DNA of 64,000 nucleotides from Oscillatoriales cyanobacterium (GTDB taxonomy: Bacteria > Cyanobacteriota > Cyanobacteriia > Cyanobacteriales > Laspinemataceae), in assembly GCA_011390955.1 (NCBI GenBank), contig JAABRM010000009.1, positions 1 to 64,000 of the forward strand, read 5' to 3'. Below the pieces are notes generated by a model. It saw only the letters and a list, made by a program, of their open reading frames with translations, was not told the DNA's origin and did not search any database. Made by a program: the position numbers and the translations under genes. Below, one piece after another: positions 10,256 through 20,900 of this stretch (position 1 is its first letter; every line of letters begins with the position of its first letter).

Positions 10256-11515
10256 ATGCAGGGAAACTTAAATGAAATCGATATCCGTAGCATACTGCAA
10301 CTCGTAGAGTTAGGGCAGCGAACCGGCGAATTGTTTGTGGAAACATATAGCTCAGGTCACAGGATGATACTGGGACCGAGAACCATTCACCGGGAAATAT
10401 CTGGGCGTTCTTCATCAACCGCTTCTTGGTTTGTGTTTGTGTCTAATGGACAAATTGTCTATGCTGCGGATCCGAATGTGAAGTTATCTCGTTTGCGAGA
10501 CTATCTGCGGCGTTACAACCTAGAGCACACATTGGATAGTACCACTACCATGTCAATTTCCTCTACGAATGCACTGGAGTATGGCTATCTTTGGGCATTA
10601 TTAGAAGCGCAGATCATCACCCCATCTCAAGGGAGAAGTATTGTCCAAGGGATGATTCGAGAAACTTTATTTGATCTACTCAGTTTACATCAAGGCTCAT
10701 TTATTTTTGAAATTGGCTCTGCCCTAGCCCCTCAATTAGTTTCTCTGGAAATTTCCCCGTTACTGACAAAAATGATTAAGCAGGTTCAGGAGTGGAACCA
10801 GTTTTATCCTCATATTCAGTCTCCTAATCAATGTCCAGTGATTTCTGACGCTCTTCAGTTACGCCAAGCTTTGCCGGAAAATACCTTTAAGAGTCTCAGC
10901 CGTTGGGCTGATGGCACGACGACCCTACGGCAAATGTCTCGTTATTTAAATCGAGATATTTTAACCGTAGCCAGAGCGATTTATCCTTTCGTTCAGCTAG
11001 GATTAGTGCAATTATTTTATCCAGAAGTAACCCCTGATGATTCAGCTTTAATATCTCCGATTTTTTCGATTAATTCACCTGCACAAATCCCCAGAGTTGT
11101 TTGCATTGATGATGACGTAACCATTGGCAAAACTGTCGAATATATTCTTCAGCAGCACGGTTATGAAGTCACGGCAATTGTTAACCCTTTAAAAGCCCTA
11201 AGTTTGGTATTTCAATTAAAGCCTGATTTAATTCTTTGTGATATTACTATGCCCGAAATTGATGGGTATGAAATTTGTGCGATGCTCCGCCAATCTACGG
11301 CTTTTCGCCTAACGCCGATGATTATGTTGACCGGGCTTGATGGTTTTATTAATCGAATTAAGGCGCGAATGATTGGTGCGAATGATTATTTAACGAAACC
11401 GTTTGGCGAAAGTGAACTTTTAATGCTGATTGAAAAATATATTGGTTCGGGAGATCCCGATCGCCCGGAACCAGAACTTTTGTTATCTGATGCCTTTGAC
11501 ACCCCCCAAGTGTAA
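10256..11515 (+). CDS. hmpA: PATAN-domain response regulator (PatA/PilG/HmpA-like)
   Basis: The first 150 residues or so form a PATAN (DUF4388) domain, beginning MQGNLNEIDIRSILQLVELG, and the C-terminal 140 are a receiver domain with the acidic pocket CIDDD (about 282) and the phospho-acceptor aspartate in LILCDITMPEIDG (about 329). This order is that of PatA, PixG, TaxP1/PilG and HmpA, outputs of cyanobacterial CheA systems that act on type IV pili. The gene heads the cluster but is separated from the cheY-like gene by 1.3 kb of repeats and a MITE, which is unusual because these genes normally sit tightly together. The hmp assignment rests on the neighbours. Confidence 0.88.
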   Translation: MQGNLNEIDIRSILQLVELGQRTGELFVETYSSGHRMILGPRTIHREISGRSSSTASWFVFVSNGQIVYAADPNVKLSRLRDYLRRYNLEHTLDSTTTMSISSTNALEYGYLWALLEAQIITPSQGRSIVQGMIRETLFDLLSLHQGSFIFEIGSALAPQLVSLEISPLLTKMIKQVQEWNQFYPHIQSPNQCPVISDALQLRQALPENTFKSLSRWADGTTTLRQMSRYLNRDILTVARAIYPFVQLGLVQLFYPEVTPDDSALISPIFSINSPAQIPRVVCIDDDVTIGKTVEYILQQHGYEVTAIVNPLKALSLVFQLKPDLILCDITMPEIDGYEICAMLRQSTAFRLTPMIMLTGLDGFINRIKARMIGANDYLTKPFGESELLMLIEKYIGSGDPDRPEPELLLSDAFDTPQV

Positions 11516-12222
11516 TTATTCTGGGCAGTTTTTGTGCATCCACGAGCGGGGCATGAACATAAAATCATGGCTAATTAATTGAGATACTTGTCACCGCAAT
11601 GTAAAACTTAGCCAAAACTTAGTCAATTTTTCACGGCTCAATAAAAAAATCCATCACTGGCGCTAATGCGATCGCCATAAAAGTTGATAGTATTCAAGTT
11701 GGTTCATCTCAGATTAGCAACCGGATAGGTTTTTCTGATGGAATTTAGGCGTTATGTAGAAATAAATTGTGCAAATTTTATCTGTAATTCTCTCTGGATG
11801 ATGCTTTCAGGTAAAAGTTGTTCAGGTTATTTTTACATGACGCCTTAAACTAGGGAAGCAGGAACTTCTGGGGTGTTCTGTCTTCCCCACCCTACACCCT
11901 ACACCCTACACCCTACACCCTACACTCTACACTCTACACCCTACAACGATGGTAGCCGATGGCAGCCGATGGCAGCCCCGTTCCCCACACTGATGGCAGC
12001 CTCTCAACACCAAGACCGTGAATATCACAACCGATGGTCAGATCAAGCAATACAATAAGCAGTCATGCTCAATAAATTGCACATCGTGTCGGCGCTGAAA
12101 CCTTTGTACAGAGTGGCCGCAGGGATGCAATTATTTTTGTCTTGGTGCTTAGACATCTCCAATAATTGCCTGTGACTCCAGCCCGTTCGCTCTCGCGGCG
12201 CGGATGCGCCATCAACGCTTTA
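11516..12222. other. Repeat-rich gap between hmpA and hmpB
   Basis: About 700 bases with no supported gene. It contains a telomere-like 7-bp tandem repeat (11889-11944) followed by three diverged copies of a CGATGGCAGC decamer (about 11947-11976). A MITE follows directly from 12223. Confidence 0.5.
11889..11944. repeat. 7-bp tandem repeat ACCCTAC, 8 copies
   Basis: Eight consecutive units of ACCCTAC, two with a C-to-T change. The heptanucleotide unit length matches the AACCAAC and ACAACAA repeats elsewhere in this cluster. It lies in the non-coding gap after hmpA. Confidence 0.9.
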
Positions 12223-12402
12223 TACAGGCTGCTCAGAAATAATCCAATCGCATCTCAAAGCCCCTATCCCCTTCTGGGAGAGGGGTAAGGGCTTTAGGGC
12301 TTTAGGGCTTTAGGGCTTTAGGGCTTTAGGGCTTTAGGGCTTTAGGGCAATGTGTTAAGTAGGGGCGTTCTCGCATTCGCCCCTACTGGTGAACAAGCTG
12401 TA
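12223..12402. mobile_element. MITE copy 1 with internal octanucleotide expansion
   Basis: Inverted ends TACAGGCTGCTCA and TGAACAAGCTGTA, each with an outer TA, bound a 180-bp element without coding capacity. It matches the 141-bp copy at 32563-32703 over most of its length. The extra bases come from about seven tandem copies of GGGCTTTA, where the other copy has one. TA ends suggest mobilisation by a Tc1/mariner/IS630-type transposase (inference); no transposase is in the window. Confidence 0.8.
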
Positions 12403-12410
12403 TCTGATTT

Positions 12411-12794
12411 ATGGAGATGTCTAATAGACAATTCTGGCTTTACCTGGGTAAAAAGTCCCCCGATTTGGCGGAGGGTTGGAGGAATCAATCCGGTATGAAA
12501 GCTTTCTTTCTAATAGATAAAAATCGCCAGATCGGCAAAATGTATGTAAATCTAGAATATGGTGATAACTCGGTGTCAATAGAGCAATTTCGCTCTTTAG
12601 GGCGCTTTTCTGTTATCGTAACGGGTAAAAGTGCCAATATAATCATATTTATTTCCAATTCTACCGAAACAAATGCCCCCACTGGAGCTACGGCGATCGC
12701 AGAGCCAATCACTCGCCGCAAATCCCTGGAGACTGACTCCCCCAGGGGGCGCGGCGACATCACCCCTCCCCCAGGAGAAAGAAAGGACTTGTGA
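12411..12794 (+). CDS. Hypothetical ORF, doubtful
   Basis: A 127-codon frame that starts 8 bases after the MITE end. I recognise no family. The first 80 residues could be a small folded domain; the last 40 are proline/arginine-rich and look like translated non-coding sequence. An ATG at 12417 is an alternative start. It is listed because it is on the strand of the operon and lies just upstream of hmpB, but it may not be expressed. Confidence 0.25.
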   Translation: MEMSNRQFWLYLGKKSPDLAEGWRNQSGMKAFFLIDKNRQIGKMYVNLEYGDNSVSIEQFRSLGRFSVIVTGKSANIIIFISNSTETNAPTGATAIAEPITRRKSLETDSPRGRGDITPPPGERKDL

Positions 12795-12858
12795 GACTTA
12801 ACGCGAGAGAGGGCTACCGGGGGGGACACATCGGCACAACAAACAGACGAAAAAAACA

Positions 12859-13224
12859 ATGAGCAATGTACTGGTTGTAGAGGACAGCCCAACGCAACGG
12901 CAGATGATATCAGACCTCCTGAAAAAAAGCGGTCTAACCGTGACGGTCGCCAACGACGGAGTGGAAGCCTTGGAGCAAATCCAAGCTCGATCGCCGCACG
13001 TAGTGGTCTTAGACATCGTGATGCCCCGAATGAACGGCTATGAAGTCTGTCGGCGCTTGAAGTCCGACCCCAAAACCCAGCACGTCCTCGTAGTCATCTG
13101 TTCGTCCAAGGGGGAAGAGTTCGATCGCTACTGGGGAATGAAGCAAGGGGCTGACGCTTACATCGCCAAACCCTTCCAGCCAACCGAATTAGTGGGAACG
13201 GTCAAACAACTGCTGCGAGGTTAA
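12859..13224 (+). CDS. hmpB: CheY-like single-domain response regulator (PilH/HmpB-like)
   Basis: A 121-residue stand-alone receiver domain: acidic pair VVEDS at 8-9, phospho-acceptor D52 in VVVLDIVMPRMNG, conserved VICSS switch region and the lysine in IAKPF near the end. It should be phosphorylated by the CheA-type kinase encoded downstream. Only 11 bases separate its stop from the CheW gene, so the two are surely co-transcribed. The order CheY-CheW-MCP-CheA is that of the pil/hmp gene clusters of cyanobacteria. Confidence 0.93.
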   Translation: MSNVLVVEDSPTQRQMISDLLKKSGLTVTVANDGVEALEQIQARSPHVVVLDIVMPRMNGYEVCRRLKSDPKTQHVLVVICSSKGEEFDRYWGMKQGADAYIAKPFQPTELVGTVKQLLRG

Positions 13225-13235
13225 ACAAACAAACA

Positions 13236-13757
13236 ATGGTAGGAAATCCAGATTTCAACATCGGCAGCGAGGCGGCGGAATTTCAGGAAATTCAAACACC
13301 ATTAGGCGAACTATATCTAAGGTTCTACATATCCTCCGGGGACGAACTCGCCCTACCCGCCACCGGGATTCGCGAAGTCATCGAAGCCGGGTCTGAAGAA
13401 ATCACCCCCATCCCCAACGTATCCCCCTTCCTCCTGGGCACATTGAATTTGCGAGGCCGAGTCATTTGGGTCGCGGACTTGGGGCAACTACTAGGGGATT
13501 TAAGCCCCCTAAAAACCGATCGCTCAGAAATCCCGGTAATTGCCGCCGAAGACTCAGACATCATCCTAGGACTAGCGGTCGATCGCATTGGGGACACGGA
13601 CTGGCTCGACATCAAGGCCCTGAGCGAGCCAACTTCTGCCACCGAAACAATGAGGCCATTCCTCCTAGGCGAATGGGTATTTAGCGAAAACCCCCAAAGG
13701 ATACTCCGGCTGCTGAATCAAGGGGAGGTTCTCCGCCCAAAACATTGGACAAACTAA
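13236..13757 (+). CDS. hmpC: CheW-like adaptor (PilI/HmpC-like)
   Basis: A 173-residue CheW-domain protein. The LYLRFYISSGDELALPATGI strand, the IPNVSPFLLGTLNLRG signature loop (about 65-80) and the LGLAVDRIGD segment (about 107-116) are characteristic. CheW couples the MCP to the CheA kinase in the polar or membrane signalling array. It lies 11 bases after hmpB and 186 bases before the MCP gene. It is a bare CheW domain with a short acidic N-terminal extension. Confidence 0.93.
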   Translation: MVGNPDFNIGSEAAEFQEIQTPLGELYLRFYISSGDELALPATGIREVIEAGSEEITPIPNVSPFLLGTLNLRGRVIWVADLGQLLGDLSPLKTDRSEIPVIAAEDSDIILGLAVDRIGDTDWLDIKALSEPTSATETMRPFLLGEWVFSENPQRILRLLNQGEVLRPKHWTN

Positions 13758-13943
13758 CCGAAATCAACCGGGCTGACCCGCCAAAAAAACCGAAAAAAAA
13801 CCGATCGCGCAGAGACAGCCCTTAAAACAGGTCAGCCCGCCAGAAAAACTTCACCGCAAGCCAATAGCAAACCCGAAACAACAACCAGAGTCGAACAAAG
13901 ACCGAGCGGGGGATGAAACCCTCGATCCGACAGGAGGAAACTT

Positions 13944-16900
13944 ATGGAACACCGCACTGACTACGAAAAAGACTACACCCAAGCATACACCGCATACCAA
14001 AACGGCGACTACCCAACAGCGGCAGAAATAATCAACCAACTCGTCGATCGCATCCCAGACGACCCAAACCTCTGGCTGCTCCAGGGTCACATCTACTACG
14101 GGCTAGAGCAATACGACGTAGCGCGAGAACGCTATGAATACGTCCTCAGCCTCACAGAAGACCCCGCCCTAGTCGAAGAAGCCTCAAACTGGTTAGCCTA
14201 CAGCGAACAATATGCTTGCTCTATCCAACTGCTCTCCTCCGACATGTCCACAGAGGAATACCCGCAAGGGCTACACGACCTAAGCACATTAGACGAATCC
14301 GCCCTAGACGAACTCAATGATATCGACGACGACATTCATTACCATCAAGACCATCAAGAGGAGTCAGCCGACGCAATGGGCAGCTACGACTACAACCTCA
14401 TGGAACTCGATCGCGACGTCGCAGAAGACGACTACAGCCTGGACGAACTCGACCCCCTGCCAGAAAACATAGACTACGACGACTACGACTTAGGCGAATC
14501 AGAATTGCGGATCCCAGAAAACCAACAAACTGACCTCCCGACCGTCTCTAGCAGCGATCGCCTCTCAGAACTTGAACGCAGTAAAGAAAACCAACCGGCG
14601 TCCACCCTAGAAACTACCCAAGACCTAGACTTAACCAACAATGTCCCAGAAGACACCGCATCAGTTTTTAGTGAGGACTTTTCCTCACTTTCAGAACCGA
14701 CGCACCAAGACCAAGGCGCAGACTTGGAACTAGACGCCGACACCCCGTTCGCCCCAGAACAAATATCGAAAGCCCCGGAAGACCTCGATCTCGACTATGA
14801 CTTCGCCGCCCTCGACATGGACGGGGAATTTATCCCCGACGAAGACTACGAAGCATTGGGCGAAGACAATCCATTCAACACCTCCGGCAACTTCATCCCA
14901 GAAGAAGAACAACCGCTAGAAGACGAAGATGACCCATTTTCCATTGATGAAGAACTGCTGGCGGCAGTTGAAGAAACTCAATGGGCTGACTCGGGATTAG
15001 TCGATTTACCAGACTTCTTACCAAACGAGGAAATGCCAGACTTGCTTGGTGAATCCAACGCCGCCGCGCCCGACATGGAGCCCCAGCAAAAAGCAGGAAT
15101 ATTAGACGACTCAGAGGACTCAGAAGACTTCATTGATTCAGCAGACGAAACCGTCGCCGATATGCTATCGGAATTTAGTGAATTTGACGACGCATTTTTT
15201 CTCGACGATGACTCAGAAGAAGCCCGCCATCAGCCCGCCATCAGCCCGCCATCAGCCCTTGTGAACAACCGATCGCTTACCCCCAACCAACAACCAACAA
15301 CCAACAACCAACAACCAACAACCAACAACCAACAACCAACAACCAACAAACAACCAACAACCAACAACAACCAACCAACAACAACCAACAACCAACAACA
15401 ACCAACCAACAACCAACAACCAACCAGTGATGATGACTTTCCTGAAGATGCGTTTGCTGACGACATTGACGACGAAGATTTTTTCCAAACTGACGAACCG
15501 GAAGTCATCAGAAACCCAGACTCAGATATTTTCATGGAAGAAGAAGAAGAAGAGGACTTAATGGGTGAAGGGGCAACTTTATTAATGGGAACTCAAGAGT
15601 TAGAATCCCGCGCCAATAACGCAATTGAATCTGCCAAAAGTCAGGCAACAAAGCCTAACCAAGAAAGTCCGTTTAGCAATACAGAAAATCCAAATCGACC
15701 CTCCGCGCAACGTGAAACATCTAACGGCAAATCTACTCACAATGGCAATGGAGGAAATCCTAATTTTGCCCTAGATGATGTCGCGCCCCTAGACGATGAC
15801 TTCGACGCTGCTTTCGATGAAAACGACTTCGCCGATGCCACATCAGGCATACAGACACCCCACCATAAAGCGGCGGGCGATCGCGCTTTAGACAATTGGG
15901 ACGATAACTTTGATATAGATAACCTACATAGCTTCGATCTGACAGACGACACCGGCAGCGCAATGACCAGTGGCAGTGCATTTGACTTCAACTTTGACGA
16001 CGATCGCGGTGCGGCCATCCTGGACGATGACTTAGTTTTTGCCGATGACACCGAAGGCTCAATGATTCGAGACGAGGAAATTTTCAGCATCACCGGCGCC
16101 AGCGATAAAGTCGCCGCCTTGCCCGAAGATAGTCCGGCAGTTGAAACCAAGAGTGGTAGTAGCGAAGGAACATTGCTCGGATTTCTGGACAACGCGCCAC
16201 TCAAACAAAAACAAATCTGGATTTCCCTAATTGGTGGGGCAGCAGCAGCCTTGTCTGTGGCCGCAGTTTCATTCGCCACTTCCCAAATTGAAGGGCGTCA
16301 ACTCAAAGATGCCCTAATGACCGGGGCGGCGCTTACTTCCAGTTTTTTAACCACCTTTAGTCTGGGTCGTTTGACCGCAGAACATATGAAGCGTTCCACA
16401 GAAGACTTGATTAAGCAATTTGATGCCATGTCTGATGGCAATCTGAACGTTTCCACTCGCGTATATTCCGAAGATGAACTCGGTGAATTAGCAACTAAAT
16501 TTAACCTCATGTCTCGGATTATGCTCAGTACCACGCGGGATGCCCAGCGGCGGGCGGAAGAAATGGAAGAAGCCAAAGAAGACCTCCAGCGTCAGGTGAT
16601 TCGACTCCTAGACGACGTAGAAGGAGCGGCAAGGGGAGATTTAACCGTGGCCGCCGAAGTGACAGCTAACGTCCTCGGTGCCGTAGCGGACTCCTTTAAC
16701 CTGACCATTCAAAACTTGCGGGAAATTGTGGTTCAAGTGAAATTGGCGGCGCGACAGGTGACCCAAGGAGCCAACGATAGCGAGAAATTTGCCCGTAATT
16801 TAGCCGCCAATGCTTTGCGGGAAGCCGAAGAACTAGCCGCGACCCTGAACTCCGTCCAAGTAATGACCGATGCAATTCAACGGGTGGCCGAAGCCGCTAG

Positions 16901-17603
16901 AGAAGCAGAATCCGTAGCCAAAGATGCCTCCAATGCCGCCATCAAAGGCGGGGAAGCGGTTGACCAAACCGTGGGCGGGATTCTCGAAGTCCGAGAAACT
17001 GTGGCGGAAACTACCCGAAAAGTCAAGCGACTGGCCGAATCCTCTCAGGAAATCTCTAGGATTGTCGCCTTGATTAATGCGATCGCCGGTCGAACTAACT
17101 TATTAGCCCTGAACGCCAGTATCGAAGCCGCTCGTGCCGGTGAAGCGGGCAAAGGTTTCGCGATCGTTGCCGATGAAGTGCGACAGTTGGCCGACCGTTC
17201 CGCCAAAGCGCTCAAAGACATCGAGCAAATCGTCATGCAAATCCAGGGAGAAACCAACTCCGTAATGACCGCAATGGAGGAAGGTCAACAGCAAGTAATT
17301 AAAGTAACTCAGCTTTCAGAACAAGCCAAACAATCCCTAGACAACATCATCCAAGTAACCAACCGAATCGATGTCCTAGTGCGAGCCATCACTGCGGACA
17401 CGGTGGAACAAAATGAAGTAGCTCGTGCGGTATCCCAAGTGATGCAAGCCGTCGAACACACGGCGCAGGAAACTTCTCAGGAATCTCAGAAAGTGTCGAT
17501 TTCTCTGCAAAATCTGGTAGGAGTTGCCAGAGACCTCTTAACCTCTGTGGAGCGCTTCCGAGTAGACACCGGAGAGCGAGTCCATCGAAGTTTTGATAAT
17601 TAA
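13944..17603 (+). CDS. hmpD: Methyl-accepting chemotaxis protein with TPR-like N-terminus (PilJ/HmpD-like)
   Basis: This 1219-residue MCP starts at an ATG preceded by a strong AGGAGG. A TPR-like pair of helices (about 8-90) is followed by a very acidic disordered region (about 100-740). Two membrane segments follow (about 758-780 and 793-812), then two HAMP-like segments (about 813-950) and the signalling domain, whose hairpin tip [19 protein letters not shown] lies near 1045. Because the membrane hairpin comes after 750 residues with almost no loop between, the long N-terminus is probably cytoplasmic and no periplasmic sensor is visible. There is no GAF chromophore domain, unlike PixJ/PtxD photoreceptors. 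A run of Q/P/T/N (about 447-494) is encoded by a heptanucleotide repeat. It should feed the CheA encoded next. Confidence 0.93.
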   Translation: MEHRTDYEKDYTQAYTAYQNGDYPTAAEIINQLVDRIPDDPNLWLLQGHIYYGLEQYDVARERYEYVLSLTEDPALVEEASNWLAYSEQYACSIQLLSSDMSTEEYPQGLHDLSTLDESALDELNDIDDDIHYHQDHQEESADAMGSYDYNLMELDRDVAEDDYSLDELDPLPENIDYDDYDLGESELRIPENQQTDLPTVSSSDRLSELERSKENQPASTLETTQDLDLTNNVPEDTASVFSEDFSSLSEPTHQDQGADLELDADTPFAPEQISKAPEDLDLDYDFAALDMDGEFIPDEDYEALGEDNPFNTSGNFIPEEEQPLEDEDDPFSIDEELLAAVEETQWADSGLVDLPDFLPNEEMPDLLGESNAAAPDMEPQQKAGILDDSEDSEDFIDSADETVADMLSEFSEFDDAFFLDDDSEEARHQPAISPPSALVNNRSLTPNQQPTTNNQQPTTNNQQPTTNKQPTTNNNQPTTTNNQQQPTNNQQPTSDDDFPEDAFADDIDDEDFFQTDEPEVIRNPDSDIFMEEEEEEDLMGEGATLLMGTQELESRANNAIESAKSQATKPNQESPFSNTENPNRPSAQRETSNGKSTHNGNGGNPNFALDDVAPLDDDFDAAFDENDFADATSGIQTPHHKAAGDRALDNWDDNFDIDNLHSFDLTDDTGSAMTSGSAFDFNFDDDRGAAILDDDLVFADDTEGSMIRDEEIFSITGASDKVAALPEDSPAVETKSGSSEGTLLGFLDNAPLKQKQIWISLIGGAAAALSVAAVSFATSQIEGRQLKDALMTGAALTSSFLTTFSLGRLTAEHMKRSTEDLIKQFDAMSDGNLNVSTRVYSEDELGELATKFNLMSRIMLSTTRDAQRRAEEMEEAKEDLQRQVIRLLDDVEGAARGDLTVAAEVTANVLGAVADSFNLTIQNLREIVVQVKLAARQVTQGANDSEKFARNLAANALREAEELAATLNSVQVMTDAIQRVAEAAREAESVAKDASNAAIKGGEAVDQTVGGILEVRETVAETTRKVKRLAESSQEISRIVALINAIAGRTNLLALNASIEAARAGEAGKGFAIVADEVRQLADRSAKALKDIEQIVMQIQGETNSVMTAMEEGQQQVIKVTQLSEQAKQSLDNIIQVTNRIDVLVRAITADTVEQNEVARAVSQVMQAVEHTAQETSQESQKVSISLQNLVGVARDLLTSVERFRVDTGERVHRSFDN
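15284..15426 (+). repeat. AACCAAC-type heptanucleotide repeat inside hmpD
   Basis: About 140 bases of near-tandem AACCAAC units with a few deletions, read through without stops as a QQPTTNN heptad. Seven bases is not a multiple of three, so gain or loss of one unit would shift the frame. A separate 11-bp repeat (CATCAGCCCGC) lies just upstream, from about 15229. Confidence 0.85.
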
Positions 17604-17971
17604 CAATTGATAATCGATAATTGATAATTGATAATTAATAATTGATAATTAACAATGTTCTCGTTCCCAGGCTTTTGTTCTCGTTCCCAGGCTTTTGTTC
17701 TCGTTCCCAGGCTTTTGTTCTCGTTCCCAGGCTTTTGTTCTCGTTCCCAGGCTTTTGTTCTCGTTCCCAGGCTTTTGTTCTCGTTCCCAGGCTCGGCCTG
17801 GGAATGCCCGAAATGGAGGCAGAGCCTCCTACTATCTGTTGATGATGGACACGCTCGAGGGCTCTGCCTCTAGACTAGGATTCCCAGGCCGAGCCTGGGA
17901 ACCAGAAAACCAACCACCAACCAACAACCACCAACCACCAACAACCAACCACCAACCAATGGTATATAGCC
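17604..17971. repeat. Composite repeat region between hmpD and hmpE
   Basis: It begins with several AATTGATAATT units (17605-17655), then six full copies and one partial copy of a 20-bp tandem repeat, GTTCTCGTTCCCAGGCTTTT (17657-17793). A palindromic element with GTTCCCAGGC/GCCTGGGAAC ends follows (17780-17905), then a short AACCACC/AACCAAC tract up to the CheA start. The GTTCCCAGGC motif is shared with elements near 37.4, 59.8 and 61.0 kb. No gene is supported here. Confidence 0.85.
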
Positions 17972-20900
17972 ATGTCGTCGGAACATAACAGAATCTTACG
18001 CTACTTTATTGAGGAAACTAAAGAGCACCTCAATACCATAGACCAAAGCTTACTGCATCTAACTATAACGGTCGCCGATGCAGACAAAATTAGCGAAGCC
18101 TTTCGAGCAGCTCACTCAATCAAAGGAGGAGCCGCCATGCTTGGCATCAAAAGCATCCAGCAAATAGCCTCTACGCTTGAGGATGGTTTTAAAGTCCTTA
18201 AAGAAACCCCGGTTGACATCGACCAAACCCTAGAATCCCTACTTTTAACTACCGCTGACTCCCTGAAACGACTATTCGCCCACTTGAACAGTCCCACCGG
18301 ACTCAGCGATCGAGCGGCAGAGGAAATTAGCTCCGAAGTTGCACCAACAATTACCGAACTGACTGCACGCTTACTCACTCTGAAGGGCAAATTCTATGAA
18401 ACGAGTCAGCCCGGTGAATCTCAACCCCAACCCGCTCCCAGACCCGCACCTGTGACAGCAACGCTCCCAGAAGTATCTCAATATCAACCAACTCTTGAGG
18501 AAGATAGCGCCAGACAGTTAATTTTTAAGAGCGATGTTCCCAAATTATTGCAACTTATGTGGGAAACCTTTAAGCAACCCGACGGAACTCCTAGCCGACA
18601 ACATTTAGGAGAAATTTGCCGTAATTTATTGCAAGCTGGTGAAACTTTTGAACTTCAAGAGTGGAGCGAACTGATTCAAATTGTTACTCTCACCTGCCAA
18701 AATACTCATAAAACATATCATGCCCTGGCCCCAGTAATTCTTAGAGAAATTAAGCAGGCTCGACAACTGGTGCTCGCTGGCAAAGCAACGGAAATTAAAC
18801 CGAGCCCAGAGCTACTCCTACTGTTGCCCGATCGGGCAGCAGACGATACTTCCACTGATAAAAATTCCCCTAACCTAACCCAAGAAACTCTTATAACAAT
18901 GAACCCATTATCCCCAGATACACCCAATAACTGGTTGACTTCCCAACTAGAATCTATCCAAAATTTATCAGCCGAATCAACTGCCGCGCCAGAGCAAAAA
19001 TCCTCTAAGGCAATTGAAACCCAGAGCAGCAATACCGTCAAAATTAACTATAAACACAAGAATCAAGAAAAAACCAAAGGACCGGAAGTTGGCGCGGCAG
19101 AACTTAATACTTTAAAGGATTTGTTTGACGGCGAAGAAATCGCCGGATGGCATGAAGATTTTTTTGATGAATCTGAGGTTTTCTTGGCTCCAGACAATCT
19201 AGGGAATTCTCCTGAGTCACTGGAAAATAATGAAGAAGACTTTTCAGACTTATTGTTTGATGCTCGCGAGTCAGAGCCTCACGACAGTAAATCAATGAAT
19301 CATCTCGAAACTATTGATGAACAAGACTTCTTTGATGAAGAGACTTTCCTGGAACGGCGGGAATCATCTCCAGGGATTAAGTCCAAGATAATTCCCGATG
19401 CCGATGACTCTTTTGAAGACTTATTTGACCTTGAGGGTTTCAACTCACCTGCCGAACCAGCATCATCAACCTCTCAAATTGAGGACTTAAATAGTTTATT
19501 TAATGAGGCTACAAATGAAGAATTAGACCTGAATTGGGAATCGGAAATTGAAAATACAGACTCTACATCTTCCTCTACACAAGAGTTAGATATGGTGTGG
19601 GATTTAGAAGATAAAAATGCTTGGCCGCGTACAACAACCAACCAACAACCAACAACCAACAACCAACAACCAACAACCAACAACCAACAACCAATCGATG
19701 AATTAAGCTATGATGACTTATTCTCCATCAGTGATATCGATGAGTCAGAATTGCTTTCGGACGACGAGCGGTATCGGAATCAATCCCATCCGTCTAGCTC
19801 CGAATCCCCCACAGAATCCCTAGAAGAATTATTTGGCGAATTGCTGGAAAGTGAGGCCAAACCTAAAGCTAATTTTAGCCATGAAAATCTCGGAATATCC
19901 GCAGATTTTGCCGATATTTTTGGAGACAATGAACCGGACTTACCTAGTTCGGAAATAGCCGATGAATCATCATCCGCCGACGAAGAAGACCTGCCCTGGC
20001 TTGACCTCGATACCTTCACAACTGAAACCAAAAAAGGAAAAGGTGCTTACTTTTCTGATTTGGACAATCTTTTTAACGATGAAGCTTTGGAGTCAGACAA
20101 TCAAAATCAAACCATTAGTTTTGAGGAGATAGAGGAAGAAACCGAGGAATTATCCTCCTGGGATGAGTTCAGTCTCAATGACTTGACAATCGCCACCGAA
20201 CCCTTGGCAGCCGAATTGGATATGACGGCGCAGAATTCGGCGGATTTAGATGAACTCTTAGCTCTGACATTGAGCGAAGGAGCGACTCGCGAATCGCCCC
20301 TACCAACAGATACTTCTGACGATTTGGCTGATTTATTAAACGATGACTTATTAGAATTATTAGAAGAGAGAAAAGAGAAGGGAGAATCTTCCTCTTCCCC
20401 CTCTCCTTGCCACCAACAACAACCAACCAACAACCAACCAACAACCAACAACCAACAACCAACAACAACCAACCAACAACCAACAACCAACAACCAACAC
20501 CCCTCGGTCGTTGAATTTAGCGCTCTAGAAAACTTTTTGGAGCAAGATACGATATCTTCCCAGGTCAATTTTACTGAAGAATTAGAGGCATTCCTGGAGC
20601 AACCGTTGTCTCAACCGCTGCCAACGTCCTCGACCCCTTTACAGGTTGAAAAAGATGAACCTATTGAAGCATTTTTAAGCCAGAAAGTTAGCCCGGAATA
20701 TGCCCCAGTTTGGCTGACAGAATTACAGGAATTTTTAAGCGATCGCTCAACCGACTCTGCTCCACCATTATCGCCTCCTTTACCGCCCGCAGATGTCATG
20801 GTTCCCCCGCAACCATCTGGTAAAGGCGATTCGCGAATCGCCCCTACGCTCGAGGATAAAAAGAAAATCCAACGACCTGGGGCGACCGAAACAATGCGAG

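Noticed and set aside
11889-11944. Telomere-like sequence as a linear replicon end
   Set aside because: Only eight units inside a gene cluster; a simple repeat explains it.
11873-12058. 61-codon frame over the ACCCTAC repeat
   Set aside because: Low-complexity artefact of the tandem repeat; no ribosome binding site.
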